From NCBI RefSeq assembly GCF_000174775.1, contig NZ_ACLR01000214.1, positions 38,574-102,573 of the forward strand: 64,000 nt of DNA, given 5' to 3'. This document shows positions 1-8,911 of this stretch, piece by piece. The notes below the pieces were generated by a model. The model ran no database searches and had not been told where the DNA came from. It worked only from the letters and a program-made list of their open reading frames with translations. Position numbers and translations under genes: made by a program. Positions within the stretch are counted from its first letter, which is position 1. Each line of letters begins with the position of its first letter. This stretch comes from Porphyromonas uenonis 60-3. GTDB lineage: Bacteria; Bacteroidota; Bacteroidia; Bacteroidales; Porphyromonadaceae.

Positions 1-2721
1 TTTCTCGCTCAGGTGCGAGCCTCTCTACAATACTTGGTAGCGCAAGGCAAGCCCGTAGTGATGCCCCGCACCTCACAGCTACGTCCGGAAGGCGTAAACC
101 CTCTTCTCGATCGCATTCAGTGGGGACAAGATTACCCCTTCAATACGCACTGCCCCTACAAGAATGGAGGTCAGTCTGTCGTAGGGTGTGTCGCAACGGC
201 TCTCTCACAGATCCTTCGCTATCACCAGTGGCCTGATGACAAGGGTGTGGGGATCTGCGAGTATAAGGAGAAGGACGGCACCGAGCATCGTGTTGACTTC
301 TCTCAGACTACCTACAACTGGGCAAAAATGCCTAAACGCCCTAATCGGTATGAGCCACAAGATGTGACCGATGCGCTCTCTACGCTATGCTATCACGTCG
401 GTGTCCTCTCACACATGCAGTATAGTCCTGCGGGTAGTGGCACCTTCTCGCAATACCCTAAGGAGGGATTAAGCCAATACCTCAAGTACAGCAAAAACAT
501 CCAGCTACTCAACCGCATGAACTACAAGATTGCTGACTGGATGGACATCATTGCCAAGGAGCTCAACGAGGAGCGCCCCGTCTACTACGCTGGAGCCAGT
601 AGCACCGTAGGACACGCCTTCGTCTGCGATGGCTATCGGCAGAATGGATACTTCCACATCAACTTCGGGTGGAACGGTATGGCGGACGGATTCTTCCTCC
701 TCTATGCTATCACGCCTAGGACGCTAGGTACTGGTGGCGGAACCTCCTATGATGGGTACAACAACCTGCAGGAGATCATGATCGGCATAGAGCCCGACCG
801 TGACGGGTCTTCGGAGCGCACCGTCAGTGAGGATATATCAGCACTTGCCCTAGCCGTGTCATGCGATGACAATAAGACGATTGCGCTCAAAGATGTCGTC
901 CTCGAGCTGGGCTCTGCCGTCCAGTACAAGACGCAGCTCTGCCTCGCCATCACACCAACTCAGGAGGGAGCACAGAGTAAATACGGAGCACTCAGTGAGG
1001 AGCAAGAGCTAGAGTTTCACAACTACTATATCTACTCTGAGAAAAGCCTACACCCCGTTCCCTCCGTTGACCTCAGAGACCTAGGTCTACCCACACAGAA
1101 TGCGAGCTACGTTGTGACGCTCGCCTACGCTGGCAATGGCGGTAAGCTCATCCCCGTACGCCACTACAATGGTGGTGTCTCTGAGGTGACAGTCACCTTT
1201 GACTCAGACGGCAAGGCTCACTGCACGTCCCCCCAGATGAAGCCTAGACTAGCTTTGTCCGAAATCAAAACGTCTGACTTACGTGGCTACAGCAGGAGCT
1301 CGGTCACACTCTTCATTGACAACCTAAGCCAGGAGGAGTACTTCTCGTCATGGGACTGCTACTTTGAGGATATGAAGGGTGACCACACCTTCCTAGGAAC
1401 GCCCTCCGCATTGTTGAGTCCACAGGTAAAGCAAGAGATTCCCCTCAAGGTCCCCAGACTATCGCTCCCCGCTGGCACCAAGGGCAACATACTCCTCAAG
1501 GGAAGCTACATAGATGCCGATGGTAGCGATCAAGACTACATCATACGCTCCCGACAGTGTCTAGAGGTACTCCCAGCCAAAGACCCCATCTACAAGGCAT
1601 CCTCTCTCAAGTGTGTCGCTCAGCGCTCTCTAACGGGAGCTATAGAGTATGCCCCAGGAGTTCACGATATGACCTTTGAGGTGAGCAATCTGGGCAAACT
1701 CTCAAGAGGCAGGATGCTCATTCAGTGGGCACTCGTACAGACTAATCTAAAAGATAGTGACTCCATCAGACATGAAGGTCAAGGCTACATAGAGACCCTC
1801 AAGAGAGGGGAGACGAAGCAGTACACTATAAAGTCCTCTCAGTGGACAGATGTGGCAAAAGGCTCTGACTACTACCTCATCGTCCAGCTGTACGACATAG
1901 TTGAGGACTTCGGAGTCAATAGATATGGAGAAAAAGAAGGCGAGCTGAACCTCCCCATAGCTATTGTAGACCAGCTCTCACCAGCCATTGACGAGGAGCA
2001 CTACGTCTCACTAGAGAAGGAGTCTGACCGTGCATACCCTCTCAAGGTCAATGTAGCAACACCCAGTATGATTCGCCTCAATGGACTGAGCCTCACGGGG
2101 ATGTCACAAAAAGATGGAGTCTACCATATCAACGGTAGAGCTAGCGATGGTCGTACCGCCATCATTGGAGCTTTCAGCTCCCTAGAGTTTGACCAGACAG
2201 ACAGTTCCACGGGAATTATCGCGGCCGACTTCTCTCACGCCTCTCCCCTCTTACAGCACGTATCCATATGCCACAGCAAGATAAGAGGTGAGGCGATGAC
2301 CGAGATGCTACAGTCACTACCCGACCGCTCAGCGACCACACCTGGTACCATAGCACTCATCGACACCTCTAGACCTGACCTCGAGGGCAGCATCTGCACC
2401 CCAGAGCAGGTAGCACTGGCAGCACAGCGTGGCTGGACCGTCACCGATCAGCAGGGGAATGCTTATACGGCCATTGATACGCCTGCGGAGGCAATGCAAA
2501 GTGACTGGGCAATCTATCCGATGCCCGTACGGGATCAGATGACCGTCGTGGGGCTTCCTGCGACCAGCTCCGTGACGCTCTACACGCTACAAGGTGAGCG
2601 ACTACTAGAGGCGGTCACCTCAGCCAGTGGCCAGCTACAGATTAGCCTAGCACATCTACCCAGTGGTGCCTACATTCTCAATACTGCGCTAGGAAGCCGA
2701 CGTGTAGTCGTCGCCCACTAG
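1..2721 (+). CDS. C10-family (streptopain-like) cysteine protease with T9SS C-terminal domain, 5' partial
   Basis: Secreted papain-fold protease of the interpain/periodontain type. The frame is open to base 1 and the first in-frame GTG is at 13, so the signal peptide and most of the propeptide lie outside the window. Numbering from that GTG, the catalytic Cys is C59 in GCVATALSQ and the catalytic His is H201 in VGHAFVCDGY, followed by the family motif HINFGWNG near 215-222. The catalytic domain ends near residue 265. A long region of beta-rich modules follows, and the last ~75 residues (from AIYPMPVRD) resemble a type A T9SS sorting domain, ending in SGAYIL and a basic strand. Export through the outer membrane with surface anchoring is inferred from that domain. 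A strong terminator follows. Family assignment is secure; substrate is unknown. Confidence 0.9.
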   Translation, partial: FLAQVRASLQYLVAQGKPVVMPRTSQLRPEGVNPLLDRIQWGQDYPFNTHCPYKNGGQSVVGCVATALSQILRYHQWPDDKGVGICEYKEKDGTEHRVDFSQTTYNWAKMPKRPNRYEPQDVTDALSTLCYHVGVLSHMQYSPAGSGTFSQYPKEGLSQYLKYSKNIQLLNRMNYKIADWMDIIAKELNEERPVYYAGASSTVGHAFVCDGYRQNGYFHINFGWNGMADGFFLLYAITPRTLGTGGGTSYDGYNNLQEIMIGIEPDRDGSSERTVSEDISALALAVSCDDNKTIALKDVVLELGSAVQYKTQLCLAITPTQEGAQSKYGALSEEQELEFHNYYIYSEKSLHPVPSVDLRDLGLPTQNASYVVTLAYAGNGGKLIPVRHYNGGVSEVTVTFDSDGKAHCTSPQMKPRLALSEIKTSDLRGYSRSSVTLFIDNLSQEEYFSSWDCYFEDMKGDHTFLGTPSALLSPQVKQEIPLKVPRLSLPAGTKGNILLKGSYIDADGSDQDYIIRSRQCLEVLPAKDPIYKASSLKCVAQRSLTGAIEYAPGVHDMTFEVSNLGKLSRGRMLIQWALVQTNLKDSDSIRHEGQGYIETLKRGETKQYTIKSSQWTDVAKGSDYYLIVQLYDIVEDFGVNRYGEKEGELNLPIAIVDQLSPAIDEEHYVSLEKESDRAYPLKVNVATPSMIRLNGLSLTGMSQKDGVYHINGRASDGRTAIIGAFSSLEFDQTDSSTGIIAADFSHASPLLQHVSICHSKIRGEAMTEMLQSLPDRSATTPGTIALIDTSRPDLEGSICTPEQVALAAQRGWTVTDQQGNAYTAIDTPAEAMQSDWAIYPMPVRDQMTVVGLPATSSVTLYTLQGERLLEAVTSASGQLQISLAHLPSGAYILNTALGSRRVVVAH

Positions 2722-2746
2722 GCCTTATAAACCAATCAATTAGGCA

Positions 2747-2783
2747 GCCCCAAAGGAAGTTTTGACCTCCTTTGGGGCTTTTT
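2747..2783 (+). terminator. Rho-independent terminator of the C10 protease gene
   Basis: An 11-bp perfect stem (2747-2757 with 2768-2778) has a 10-nt loop and is followed by five T residues, 25 nt after the protease stop codon. Confidence 0.85.
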
Positions 2784-2900
2784 CGCTTCGCCCTCCAATC
2801 CTTTTCGCCGATTGTGTTGTCCGCTAAGACGAGTCACTCAGAGATCTCCGTGGCTATTTTCGTTTTCTCAGGGAGGAAATGAATTTTCTTCACCGAGGGC

Positions 2901-2963
2901 CGAAATAAAAGTTCGGAAGAATGAAATGAAACTTCGGAAGAAAGATTTCGAAGTTCCGATGAA
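2901..2963 (-). repeat. Dispersed 63-bp repeat core (three 21-bp units), copy A
   Basis: On the minus strand three imperfect 21-bp units follow each other without indels, each starting TTC(T/A)TC(C/G)GAA. Related but degenerate sequence with CCGTGG/CCGAGG motifs extends on both sides (about 2870-3030). The rest of this intergenic stretch (2784-3246) shows only the heptamer run and the promoter listed separately. Confidence 0.85.
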
Positions 2964-3124
2964 TCTTTTTATTCCTCCGTGAAGGATTCTCATTTTCCAC
3001 CGAGGCAATTTCGATTTCCTCGGAGCTCTGGGCTGAGTGGCGGTGATCGGCTGTCAACGGCTGGCTGTTACATAGAGACTCAATTCTCTCTAGCGCCACT
3101 AGTGCTCCGAGGGATATTAGTTCC

Positions 3125-3166
3125 TCTAACCTCTAATCTCTAACTTCTAATCTCTAACCTCTAACT
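3125..3166 (+). repeat. Heptanucleotide repeat (TCTAAYY) x6 upstream of murI
   Basis: Six uninterrupted 7-bp units TCTAAYY, where the last two bases vary between CC, TC and CT. The run ends 9 bp before a TAnnTTTG promoter motif and 80 bp before the murI start. Similar runs occur at 4621, 16614 and 49847. Confidence 0.85.
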
Positions 3167-3175
3167 TCTTTTTCG

Positions 3176-3183
3176 TACCTTTG
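3176..3183 (+). promoter_or_regulatory. Bacteroidetes -7 box for murI
   Basis: TACCTTTG matches TAnnTTTG 63 nt before the murI ATG. No clear -33 TTG is seen; the heptamer run occupies that position. Confidence 0.6.
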
Positions 3184-3246
3184 GAGTGGAGTTGCGAGAG
3201 TTGCTCCCATTTCCCAAGCTAGACACTATAAACTATAGTACAATCG

Positions 3247-4092
3247 ATGCAACAGATAGAGGGTCCCATCGGGGTATTTGACTCAGGGTACGGAGGATTG
3301 ACCATCCTGCGTAAGCTACGTGAGCAGCTACCTCAGTACGACTTCGTTTATCTCGGCGACAATGCGCGCTCGCCCTACGGCTCGCGGTCTATGCATGTCG
3401 TCTACCAATTTACGAGAGAGGCCGTTGAGAAGCTCTTTGACCTAGGTTGTCCCCTAGTCATCCTCGCCTGCAACACCGCCTCAGCGAAGGCGCTCCGACA
3501 GATACAGCAAGAGGATCTGCCCAAGCTTGACGGTGGCTCCATGCGTCGTCGTGTGCTGGGGATCATTCGCCCGACAGTCGAGTGCATCGACACACTCACG
3601 GGCACTAAGCATGTGGGTATCCTAGCCACTGAGGGCACCGTCTCTAGCGAGAGCTATGTAGCTGAGATACACAAGCTCTACCCCGACATGACCGTCGTGC
3701 AGGAGGCTTGTCCGCTTTGGGTGCCGATCGTAGAGACAGGCGAGAGTGATAGCCCAGGGACCGACTTCTTCGTGCGCAAGCACTTGGAGCGTCTCTTGGC
3801 ACAGGACGAGAAGATCGACACGATCATCCTCGGCTGTACCCACTACCCTATTCTGATGCCTAAGATACAGCGCCTGCTCACCCCCTCGATCAAGGTTGTG
3901 GCTCAGGGCGAACTAGTAGCTAAGTCTCTCGAAGAGTACCTCGTACGACACCCCGAGATGGAGGCGCAGCTAACACGTGGTGGTACGACACGCTACTACA
4001 CGACGGAGCAGACGGAGCGTTTCTCCCGTACGGCTTCTATATTCTTTGACACACCCATAGCGGTAGAGCATCTGTCTCTATCACAGTACTAA
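3247..4092 (+). CDS. murI: Glutamate racemase
   Basis: Converts L- to D-glutamate for peptidoglycan precursors in the cytoplasm. At 281 residues it has the normal family length. The two-base catalytic cysteines are C75 in ACNTASA and C197 in LGCTHYP. D12-S13 in GVFDSGYGG and H199 complete the active site. The start at 3247 opens directly into the conserved N-terminal strand IGVFDSG, so no upstream start is needed. It is preceded by its own promoter and followed after 29 nt by a lipoprotein gene on the same strand, with which it may be co-transcribed. Nothing unusual is seen in the protein. Confidence 0.95.
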   Translation: MQQIEGPIGVFDSGYGGLTILRKLREQLPQYDFVYLGDNARSPYGSRSMHVVYQFTREAVEKLFDLGCPLVILACNTASAKALRQIQQEDLPKLDGGSMRRRVLGIIRPTVECIDTLTGTKHVGILATEGTVSSESYVAEIHKLYPDMTVVQEACPLWVPIVETGESDSPGTDFFVRKHLERLLAQDEKIDTIILGCTHYPILMPKIQRLLTPSIKVVAQGELVAKSLEEYLVRHPEMEAQLTRGGTTRYYTTEQTERFSRTASIFFDTPIAVEHLSLSQY

Positions 4093-4121
4093 TGAAATAA
4101 CCAATTGCAAAACGAATCACT

Positions 4122-4559
4122 ATGAAGAGAATCTATTTTGTAGCACTACTCCTGCTGACCTCTCTACTCTGCGTCAGCTGTGGTACCTGTAAGAGCAGTA
4201 ACGACGTCAATCTAGCTACACTCGATGGTAGCTCTTGGGTACTCACCCATATGGATGGTATTAAGGTCAATAAGGATGCTATCCAAACGGCCAACATCAA
4301 TATCAGTAAAGGCCGAATCTCAGGACGAGCTGCCTGCAATAGCTACGGTGCTGAGTGCCTCGTCTACTCTGACGGTCGCATCAAGATCGGTGATATAACG
4401 TCCACACTGATGGCTTGCGACAGACTAATGTACGAGCGTATCTTCCTAGCATCGCTAGAGGAGGCTAAGACCTTCCGTATGAGTGGCTCCAACAAGCTCA
4501 TGCTCTACTCTACGCACGACGCTTCGGGTCAGCCCAGCCTCACCTTCAAGCGCAAGTAA
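4122..4559 (+). CDS. META-domain (HslJ-like) lipoprotein
   Basis: A 145-residue protein with a signal peptide ending in LLCVSC, so C20 is the probable lipidated Cys, although the -3 position is not the usual Leu. The rest is one META domain: LDGSSWVLTHMDG near 35-47, the central SGRAACNSYGA, then a second half with MACDRLMYERIFLASLEEAKTFRMSG. HslJ-type META proteins are envelope proteins linked to stress or novobiocin resistance in E. coli; the function here is not shown. A perfect 15-bp hairpin lies just downstream. Confidence 0.85.
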   Translation: MKRIYFVALLLLTSLLCVSCGTCKSSNDVNLATLDGSSWVLTHMDGIKVNKDAIQTANINISKGRISGRAACNSYGAECLVYSDGRIKIGDITSTLMACDRLMYERIFLASLEEAKTFRMSGSNKLMLYSTHDASGQPSLTFKRK

Positions 4560-4577
4560 CCCCGCACGACATCTTGC

Positions 4578-4612
4578 CATAGCGTAGACCTTCACTCAAG
4601 GTCTACGCTATG
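4578..4612 (+). terminator. Strong hairpin after the META lipoprotein gene, no clear T-tract
   Basis: A perfect 15-bp stem (4578-4592 with 4598-4612) with loop CACTC, 18 nt after the stop codon. It is followed by ACCTTACC rather than a T-run, so it may be an mRNA 3'-end protector or a weak terminator. Confidence 0.6.
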
Positions 4613-4620
4613 ACCTTACC

Positions 4621-4648
4621 TCTAATCTCTCACTTCTAATCTCTAACC
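4621..4648 (+). repeat. Heptanucleotide repeat (TCTAANN) x4 upstream of the DPP IV gene
   Basis: Four 7-bp units, one with a T-to-C-type substitution (TCTCACT), end 8 bp before the ATG at 4657. The repeat therefore sits where the leader and translation-initiation region of the gene would be. Confidence 0.8.
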
Positions 4649-4656
4649 TCTTCCCC

Positions 4657-6822
4657 ATGCGTATCCGCACACTCTTTACCACCCTCGCACTCCTCTGCTC
4701 GCTCACACTCGTCGCCCAGCAGCAACGTGAGATCACTTTACCAGAGGTCACATCAGGCGCTTTTGCAGCTCGTGGCGCTGGAAACGGCTTTCGCTCTCTA
4801 CCTGACGGCAAGCACTACACGCTCATCAGCGACGACTACCAGCGCATCGTCAAGTACGAGTACGCTACGGGGCGGGCTGTCGATACGCTCTTTGACATTG
4901 CCAAGGCGCGTGAGTGCGACATCAAGGCGATCTGGGACTACGACATAGCCCCCTCGGGACATCATATCCTGATCTATACCGACATCAAGCCGATCTACCG
5001 GCGCTCCTACACGCTACGTGCCACCCACTACGATGTGCGCCGTAACCTTTGCGAGCCACTCACCGAGGGCGACATTATGATCCCCACCTTTAGTCCTGAT
5101 GGGCGGATGGTTGCTTTCGTCAGGGACAACAACATATTTATCAAGAAGTTTGACTTCAACTCTGAGGTACAGGTCACTACAGAAGGAAAGCGCAACGAGG
5201 TAATCAACGGTACCACCGACTGGGTATACGAAGAGGAGTTTAGCACGACACGCCTGATGGAGTGGAGCCCCCAGAGCGACTTCCTAGCCTTCGTACGCAG
5301 TGACGAGAGCCAGGTCAAGGCTTACTCAATGCCTATCTACGGGGATGACCTCTACCCCACGGACTATGTCTACAAGTATCCGAAGGTGGGCGAGCAAAAC
5401 TCGACCGTATCGCTACACCTCTACAACCTTGATCTCAAGCGCACCGACCGTGTGGATCTACCGCTAGACGCTGACGGCTACATACCCCGCATCGTCTTCA
5501 CTGGTTGGGGTAGCGATCTAGCAGCCGTCACGATCAATCGCCTGCAGAACGACCTCAAGGTCTATCGCATCAACCCGAAGAGCCGCACGCCTCGTCTGAC
5601 CCTTCGTGAGCAAGATCCACGATATATCAACAATGAGTTCATCAACTCCATGCGCTTCGTCCCCGATGGCATCGTCATGCTGAGCGAGCGCGATGGATCT
5701 ACACAGCTCTACAAGTACGGCACGAATGGAGCGCTACAGAAGCGCCTGACGCAGGGCAACTGGGACATCATCAACTTCTACGGTTGTGACAGTGAGGGCA
5801 ATGTCTACTACCAGGCTGCCGACCAGACGCCTACTCAGCGACGTGTCCTCAAGACGACCCCGCGGGGTAAGACGACCGTCTTAGCGGGAGAGGCTGGCAT
5901 CAATCGCGCTAGCTTTACTCAGGACTACAGCTACTTCATCAATAGCTATAGCAATGCTAAGACACCAGCTATCACGACAATCCGCACGACCAAGGAGGGG
6001 AAGGTGATCCGTACGCTCGAAGACAATGCACAGCTGGTCGCTAAGCTCAAGGGGTATGACTACAATGACAAGGAGTTCTTCACCATTGAGGTGGCTCCTG
6101 GGCGTACGCTCCACGGCTGGATGATCCGCCCGCCACACTTTGATGCGAGCAAGCGTTACCCCACGGTGATGCACCAGTACAGCGGTCCCGACTCGCAGGA
6201 GGTACTGGATCAGTTTTACATCGGCTGGGAGTATGCGCTCGCACAGGCAGGCTACGTCGTAGTCTGTGTGGACGGACGTGGCACTGGTGGGCGTGGCACC
6301 GAATGGCGCAAGTGCACCTATCGTGAGCTAGGTCTGCGCGAGAGTAGCGACCAGATAGCAGCTGCTGAGGCGCTACCCAAGCAGTTTAACTATATCGATG
6401 GAAGTCGCATCGCTATCTTCGGCTGGAGTTTCGGTGGATACAATACGCTCATGTCGCTCTGCCGTGGCAAAGTCTTTCGTGCTGGTGTAGCAGTGGCTCC
6501 TGTGACCGACTGGCGCTTTTACGACACAGTTTATACAGAGCGCTTTATGGCGACACCGCAGGTTAATAACAAGGGCTACGAGGCTTCTTCAGTCCTCTCT
6601 ATCGCGCACAACCTCCATGGCGAACTGCTGGTCATCCACGGCACGGCTGATGACAATGTGCATCTGCAAAACACGATGCGTCTAGCCACCGAGCTGGTCA
6701 AGGCGGACATACCCTTTGAGATGGCAACCTACACGGACAAGGATCACAGCATCTATGGGGGCAACAATAGACAGCACCTCTACAGTCGCATCATCGAGTT
6801 CCTCGATCGTAAGCTGAAGTAG
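4657..6822 (+). CDS. Dipeptidyl peptidase IV (S9B family)
   Basis: Cleaves X-Pro or X-Ala dipeptides from peptide N-termini, supplying dipeptides for import. The 721-residue protein has a signal peptide (MRIRTLFTTLALLCSLTLVAQ), an eight-bladed propeller domain to about residue 480, and a C-terminal alpha/beta hydrolase. The double-Glu substrate motif DWVYEEE lies in the propeller. The catalytic triad is S591 (GWSFGGY), D665 (HGTADDN) and H697 (DKDHSIYG). Periplasmic location is inferred from the signal peptide. It resembles P. gingivalis DPP-IV and fits amino-acid fermentation. The lipA gene follows after only 9 nt, so the two may be co-transcribed although functionally unrelated. Confidence 0.93.
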   Translation: MRIRTLFTTLALLCSLTLVAQQQREITLPEVTSGAFAARGAGNGFRSLPDGKHYTLISDDYQRIVKYEYATGRAVDTLFDIAKARECDIKAIWDYDIAPSGHHILIYTDIKPIYRRSYTLRATHYDVRRNLCEPLTEGDIMIPTFSPDGRMVAFVRDNNIFIKKFDFNSEVQVTTEGKRNEVINGTTDWVYEEEFSTTRLMEWSPQSDFLAFVRSDESQVKAYSMPIYGDDLYPTDYVYKYPKVGEQNSTVSLHLYNLDLKRTDRVDLPLDADGYIPRIVFTGWGSDLAAVTINRLQNDLKVYRINPKSRTPRLTLREQDPRYINNEFINSMRFVPDGIVMLSERDGSTQLYKYGTNGALQKRLTQGNWDIINFYGCDSEGNVYYQAADQTPTQRRVLKTTPRGKTTVLAGEAGINRASFTQDYSYFINSYSNAKTPAITTIRTTKEGKVIRTLEDNAQLVAKLKGYDYNDKEFFTIEVAPGRTLHGWMIRPPHFDASKRYPTVMHQYSGPDSQEVLDQFYIGWEYALAQAGYVVVCVDGRGTGGRGTEWRKCTYRELGLRESSDQIAAAEALPKQFNYIDGSRIAIFGWSFGGYNTLMSLCRGKVFRAGVAVAPVTDWRFYDTVYTERFMATPQVNNKGYEASSVLSIAHNLHGELLVIHGTADDNVHLQNTMRLATELVKADIPFEMATYTDKDHSIYGGNNRQHLYSRIIEFLDRKLK

Positions 6823-6831
6823 TAAGAGCTG

Positions 6832-7683
6832 ATGAAGCAACCCCACATACGCAAGCCTGAGTGGCTCAAGATCAAGCTTGGTAGCGATGTAACTTATGAC
6901 GAGACGCGTGCGGTGCTGCAGAAGCATTGCCTGCACACCATCTGCACGAGCGGGCGCTGCCCCAATCAAGGTGAGTGCTGGTCACGAGGTACCGCTACCT
7001 TTATGATCGGAGGGGCGGTCTGTACACGCGCTTGTAAGTTTTGCAATACAGAGACAGGTCGTCCGCTACCGCTAGACCCAGCGGAGCCTCGTCATGTAGC
7101 CGAGAGTGTCCGTGCGCTAGGGCTCAAGCATGCGGTGGTCACCAGTGTGGATCGCGACGACCTACCCGACAAGGGCAGTGCCCACTGGGTCGAGACGATA
7201 CGACAGATACGTGAGCTCTGCCCAAGTGTCACGATCGAAGTACTGATACCAGACTTCGATGGTCAGGCGGAGCTCATTGCTCCAATCCTACAGGAGCGTC
7301 CCGAGGTGGTGGCGCACAACATGGAGACCGTGCGACGGCTCACCCCCATCGTGCGTAGCCGAGCTACTTATGACTGCAGTATCTCTGTCTTGGCACAGAT
7401 TGCTGAGGCGGGGCTGCCCGCTAAGACGGGACTGATGCTCGGTCTCGGAGAGACGCAGGAGGAGATCCTCGAGACGATGGACGATCTGCGTCAGGTCCAG
7501 TGTAGTATCCTCACGCTCGGTCAATACCTCCAGCCGACTCGTCGTCACTATCCTGTGCAGGAGTATGTGCATCCCGACCGCTTTACCGAGCTTCGGGAGA
7601 TAGCCCTGGGCAAAGGCTTCCGCCATGTCGAGAGCGGTCCTCTCGTACGCTCCTCCTACCACGCCGAGCGTCACCTAGAGTAG
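6832..7683 (+). CDS. lipA: Lipoyl synthase
   Basis: Radical-SAM enzyme that inserts two sulfurs into octanoyl groups on lipoyl domains, for instance the H protein of the glycine cleavage system whose P protein is encoded at 33.8 kb. Both iron-sulfur sites are complete. The auxiliary cluster uses C38, C43 and C49 (CTSGRCPNQGEC). The SAM cluster uses C64, C68 and C71 (CTRACKFC). The C-terminal RSSYHAE carries the conserved RSSY serine ligand. At 283 residues it is of normal length. No lipB lies nearby. Confidence 0.95.
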   Translation: MKQPHIRKPEWLKIKLGSDVTYDETRAVLQKHCLHTICTSGRCPNQGECWSRGTATFMIGGAVCTRACKFCNTETGRPLPLDPAEPRHVAESVRALGLKHAVVTSVDRDDLPDKGSAHWVETIRQIRELCPSVTIEVLIPDFDGQAELIAPILQERPEVVAHNMETVRRLTPIVRSRATYDCSISVLAQIAEAGLPAKTGLMLGLGETQEEILETMDDLRQVQCSILTLGQYLQPTRRHYPVQEYVHPDRFTELREIALGKGFRHVESGPLVRSSYHAERHLE

Positions 7684-7698
7684 CTCCACTGAGGTTAG

Positions 7699-7728
7699 TT
7701 GTCTTGTCATCTAAAACAAGTATCTTTG
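7699..7728 (+). promoter_or_regulatory. Bacteroidetes promoter for the 7.8-kb lipoprotein gene
   Basis: TTG at 7699-7701 and TATCTTTG at 7721-7728 with 19 bp between them match the -33/-7 pattern. The -7 box is 35 nt before the ATG at 7764, which supports that start over an upstream in-frame alternative. Confidence 0.75.
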
Positions 7729-7763
7729 CAACAGAGAATAATTCACTAAACAATAAGCATCCT

Positions 7764-8414
7764 ATGATGAAGCAAAAAGTCTATGTGCTCCTAGTAGCAC
7801 TAGCCACACTTACGCTCTTCAGCTCTTGCAATCAAGAGTGCGAGCCCGAGCAACAGAAAACGACCGAAGCAACTCGCTATCTCGGTAAAGTCTCTAGCGA
7901 CAAGAAGATAATGCCTATCTATCTTCCCGTCCTGACTGATGAGCTAGCCAAAGATGAGAACCGTGCCAGCCTGAGAAAGGCAAATGAGCAGTACGGCTGG
8001 ACCTTTTTCAAGGATGACACCGAGGAGGATCACAGAATGCTCACCATGCTGGCTCCTAGAAACGATACTGGCTACACAGACAGCCGACTCATCGAGCGCC
8101 TCTTCTATCACTACAAGAAGGGTGATGTCTACTTCGACTGCTGGTCCAAGCCTATCTTCAAGAAGGATATAGTCAAGGCCGCCCATGAGGGTTCAGCTGA
8201 AGACATTAAGCTACTCAAGGACATCCTGACACTGTATGGCTTCACTGAGCAGCTGAAACCATCTGCTTTCAAGAAGAGTGGACAGCTCAACTTCGAGGGG
8301 TACAACATGACTCAGTTCCCCGAGGGCCCTATGTGGGGCTCCATCTATTGCACCCAGCTTCAGGAGTCTGTTTACTACCTAGAGATGCAGGTGGTTCAGA
8401 AAAGTCCTAAGTAA
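7764..8414 (+). CDS. Lipoprotein of unknown function, related to the one at 28.6 kb
   Basis: A 216-residue protein with a lipoprotein signal ending in LFSSC. I do not recognise a named domain. The mature part aligns by eye with residues ~125-305 of the lipoprotein at 28638-29564: both have (V/M)PIYLPVL-like and YTDxRxIxR motifs, an LLKxIxxxYGFTE motif, and FPEG before a final strand. The gene at 62754-63821 shares the GFT(Y)xG-type motif more weakly. The start was chosen at 7764 because the promoter box overlaps any longer reading. A Met follows directly at 7767 and cannot be excluded as the start. Confidence 0.75.
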   Translation: MMKQKVYVLLVALATLTLFSSCNQECEPEQQKTTEATRYLGKVSSDKKIMPIYLPVLTDELAKDENRASLRKANEQYGWTFFKDDTEEDHRMLTMLAPRNDTGYTDSRLIERLFYHYKKGDVYFDCWSKPIFKKDIVKAAHEGSAEDIKLLKDILTLYGFTEQLKPSAFKKSGQLNFEGYNMTQFPEGPMWGSIYCTQLQESVYYLEMQVVQKSPK

Positions 8415-8547
8415 AGCTGGCTGGCAAACACAAATGCCGAATCATCGCTACTACAAGACGCTCCTCTCCTAGAGTTACTCTACTCTAGCACCCCTGATAG
8501 GAGTCAGAAGCGAAGCGTGGAGCCGTCTTGTTAAGGCGCCAAAGTGT

Positions 8548-8592
8548 TTCCTCCCTTGGAAATTTAGTTTCCCAAGGGAGGAAATGTTTTTT
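8548..8592 (+). terminator. Terminator-like hairpin in the convergent region after 8414
   Basis: A 15-bp stem with one bulged base (8548-8562 with 8568-8583) is followed closely by six T residues. It lies 133 nt past the lipoprotein stop. The loop region resembles the GAAACT..AGTTTC palindromes of the 24.4-kb array. The 497-nt gap 8415-8911 otherwise holds only repeat copy B. Confidence 0.6.
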
Positions 8593-8699
8593 CCCAAGGA
8601 TGGAAGCTTTACTACGGAATGCCTTCATCTACGCACTATCAAGGAAATTGGACAATTCCTCCGTGGAGATCTTGGGATGGCCAGCGAGGAACGAAAAAA

Positions 8700-8762
8700 T
8701 TCTTCGGAACTTCGAAATCTTTCTTCCGAAGTTTCATTTCATTCTTCCGAACTTTTATTTCC
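8700..8762 (+). repeat. Dispersed 63-bp repeat core, copy B
   Basis: Three 21-bp units at 8700, 8721 and 8742, each beginning TTCTTC(C/G)GAA. They are followed by the TTCCGTGG-type flank and preceded by a CCGTGGAGATC motif near 8661. The copy lies between two convergent transcription units. Confidence 0.9.
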
Positions 8763-8911
8763 CGGTTCCGTGGGGAATTTTCGTTTGCTCGCTGAAGTTT
8801 ACCAATTTCCTCAGGAAGGATTGATGTCAGCTGGTTTGCTTTACAAATTTGGATAGCATCCCTTCACACGAATAGTGCGAATATTGGTCGGATAGGAGAG
8901 GCAATCTTTAA

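Noticed and set aside
8528..8824. Small ORF over repeat copy B, and similar ones over copies A, C, E and F
   Set aside because: The similarity is confined to the dispersed repeat; starts and flanking residues are not conserved, so these are read-throughs of a non-coding repeat.
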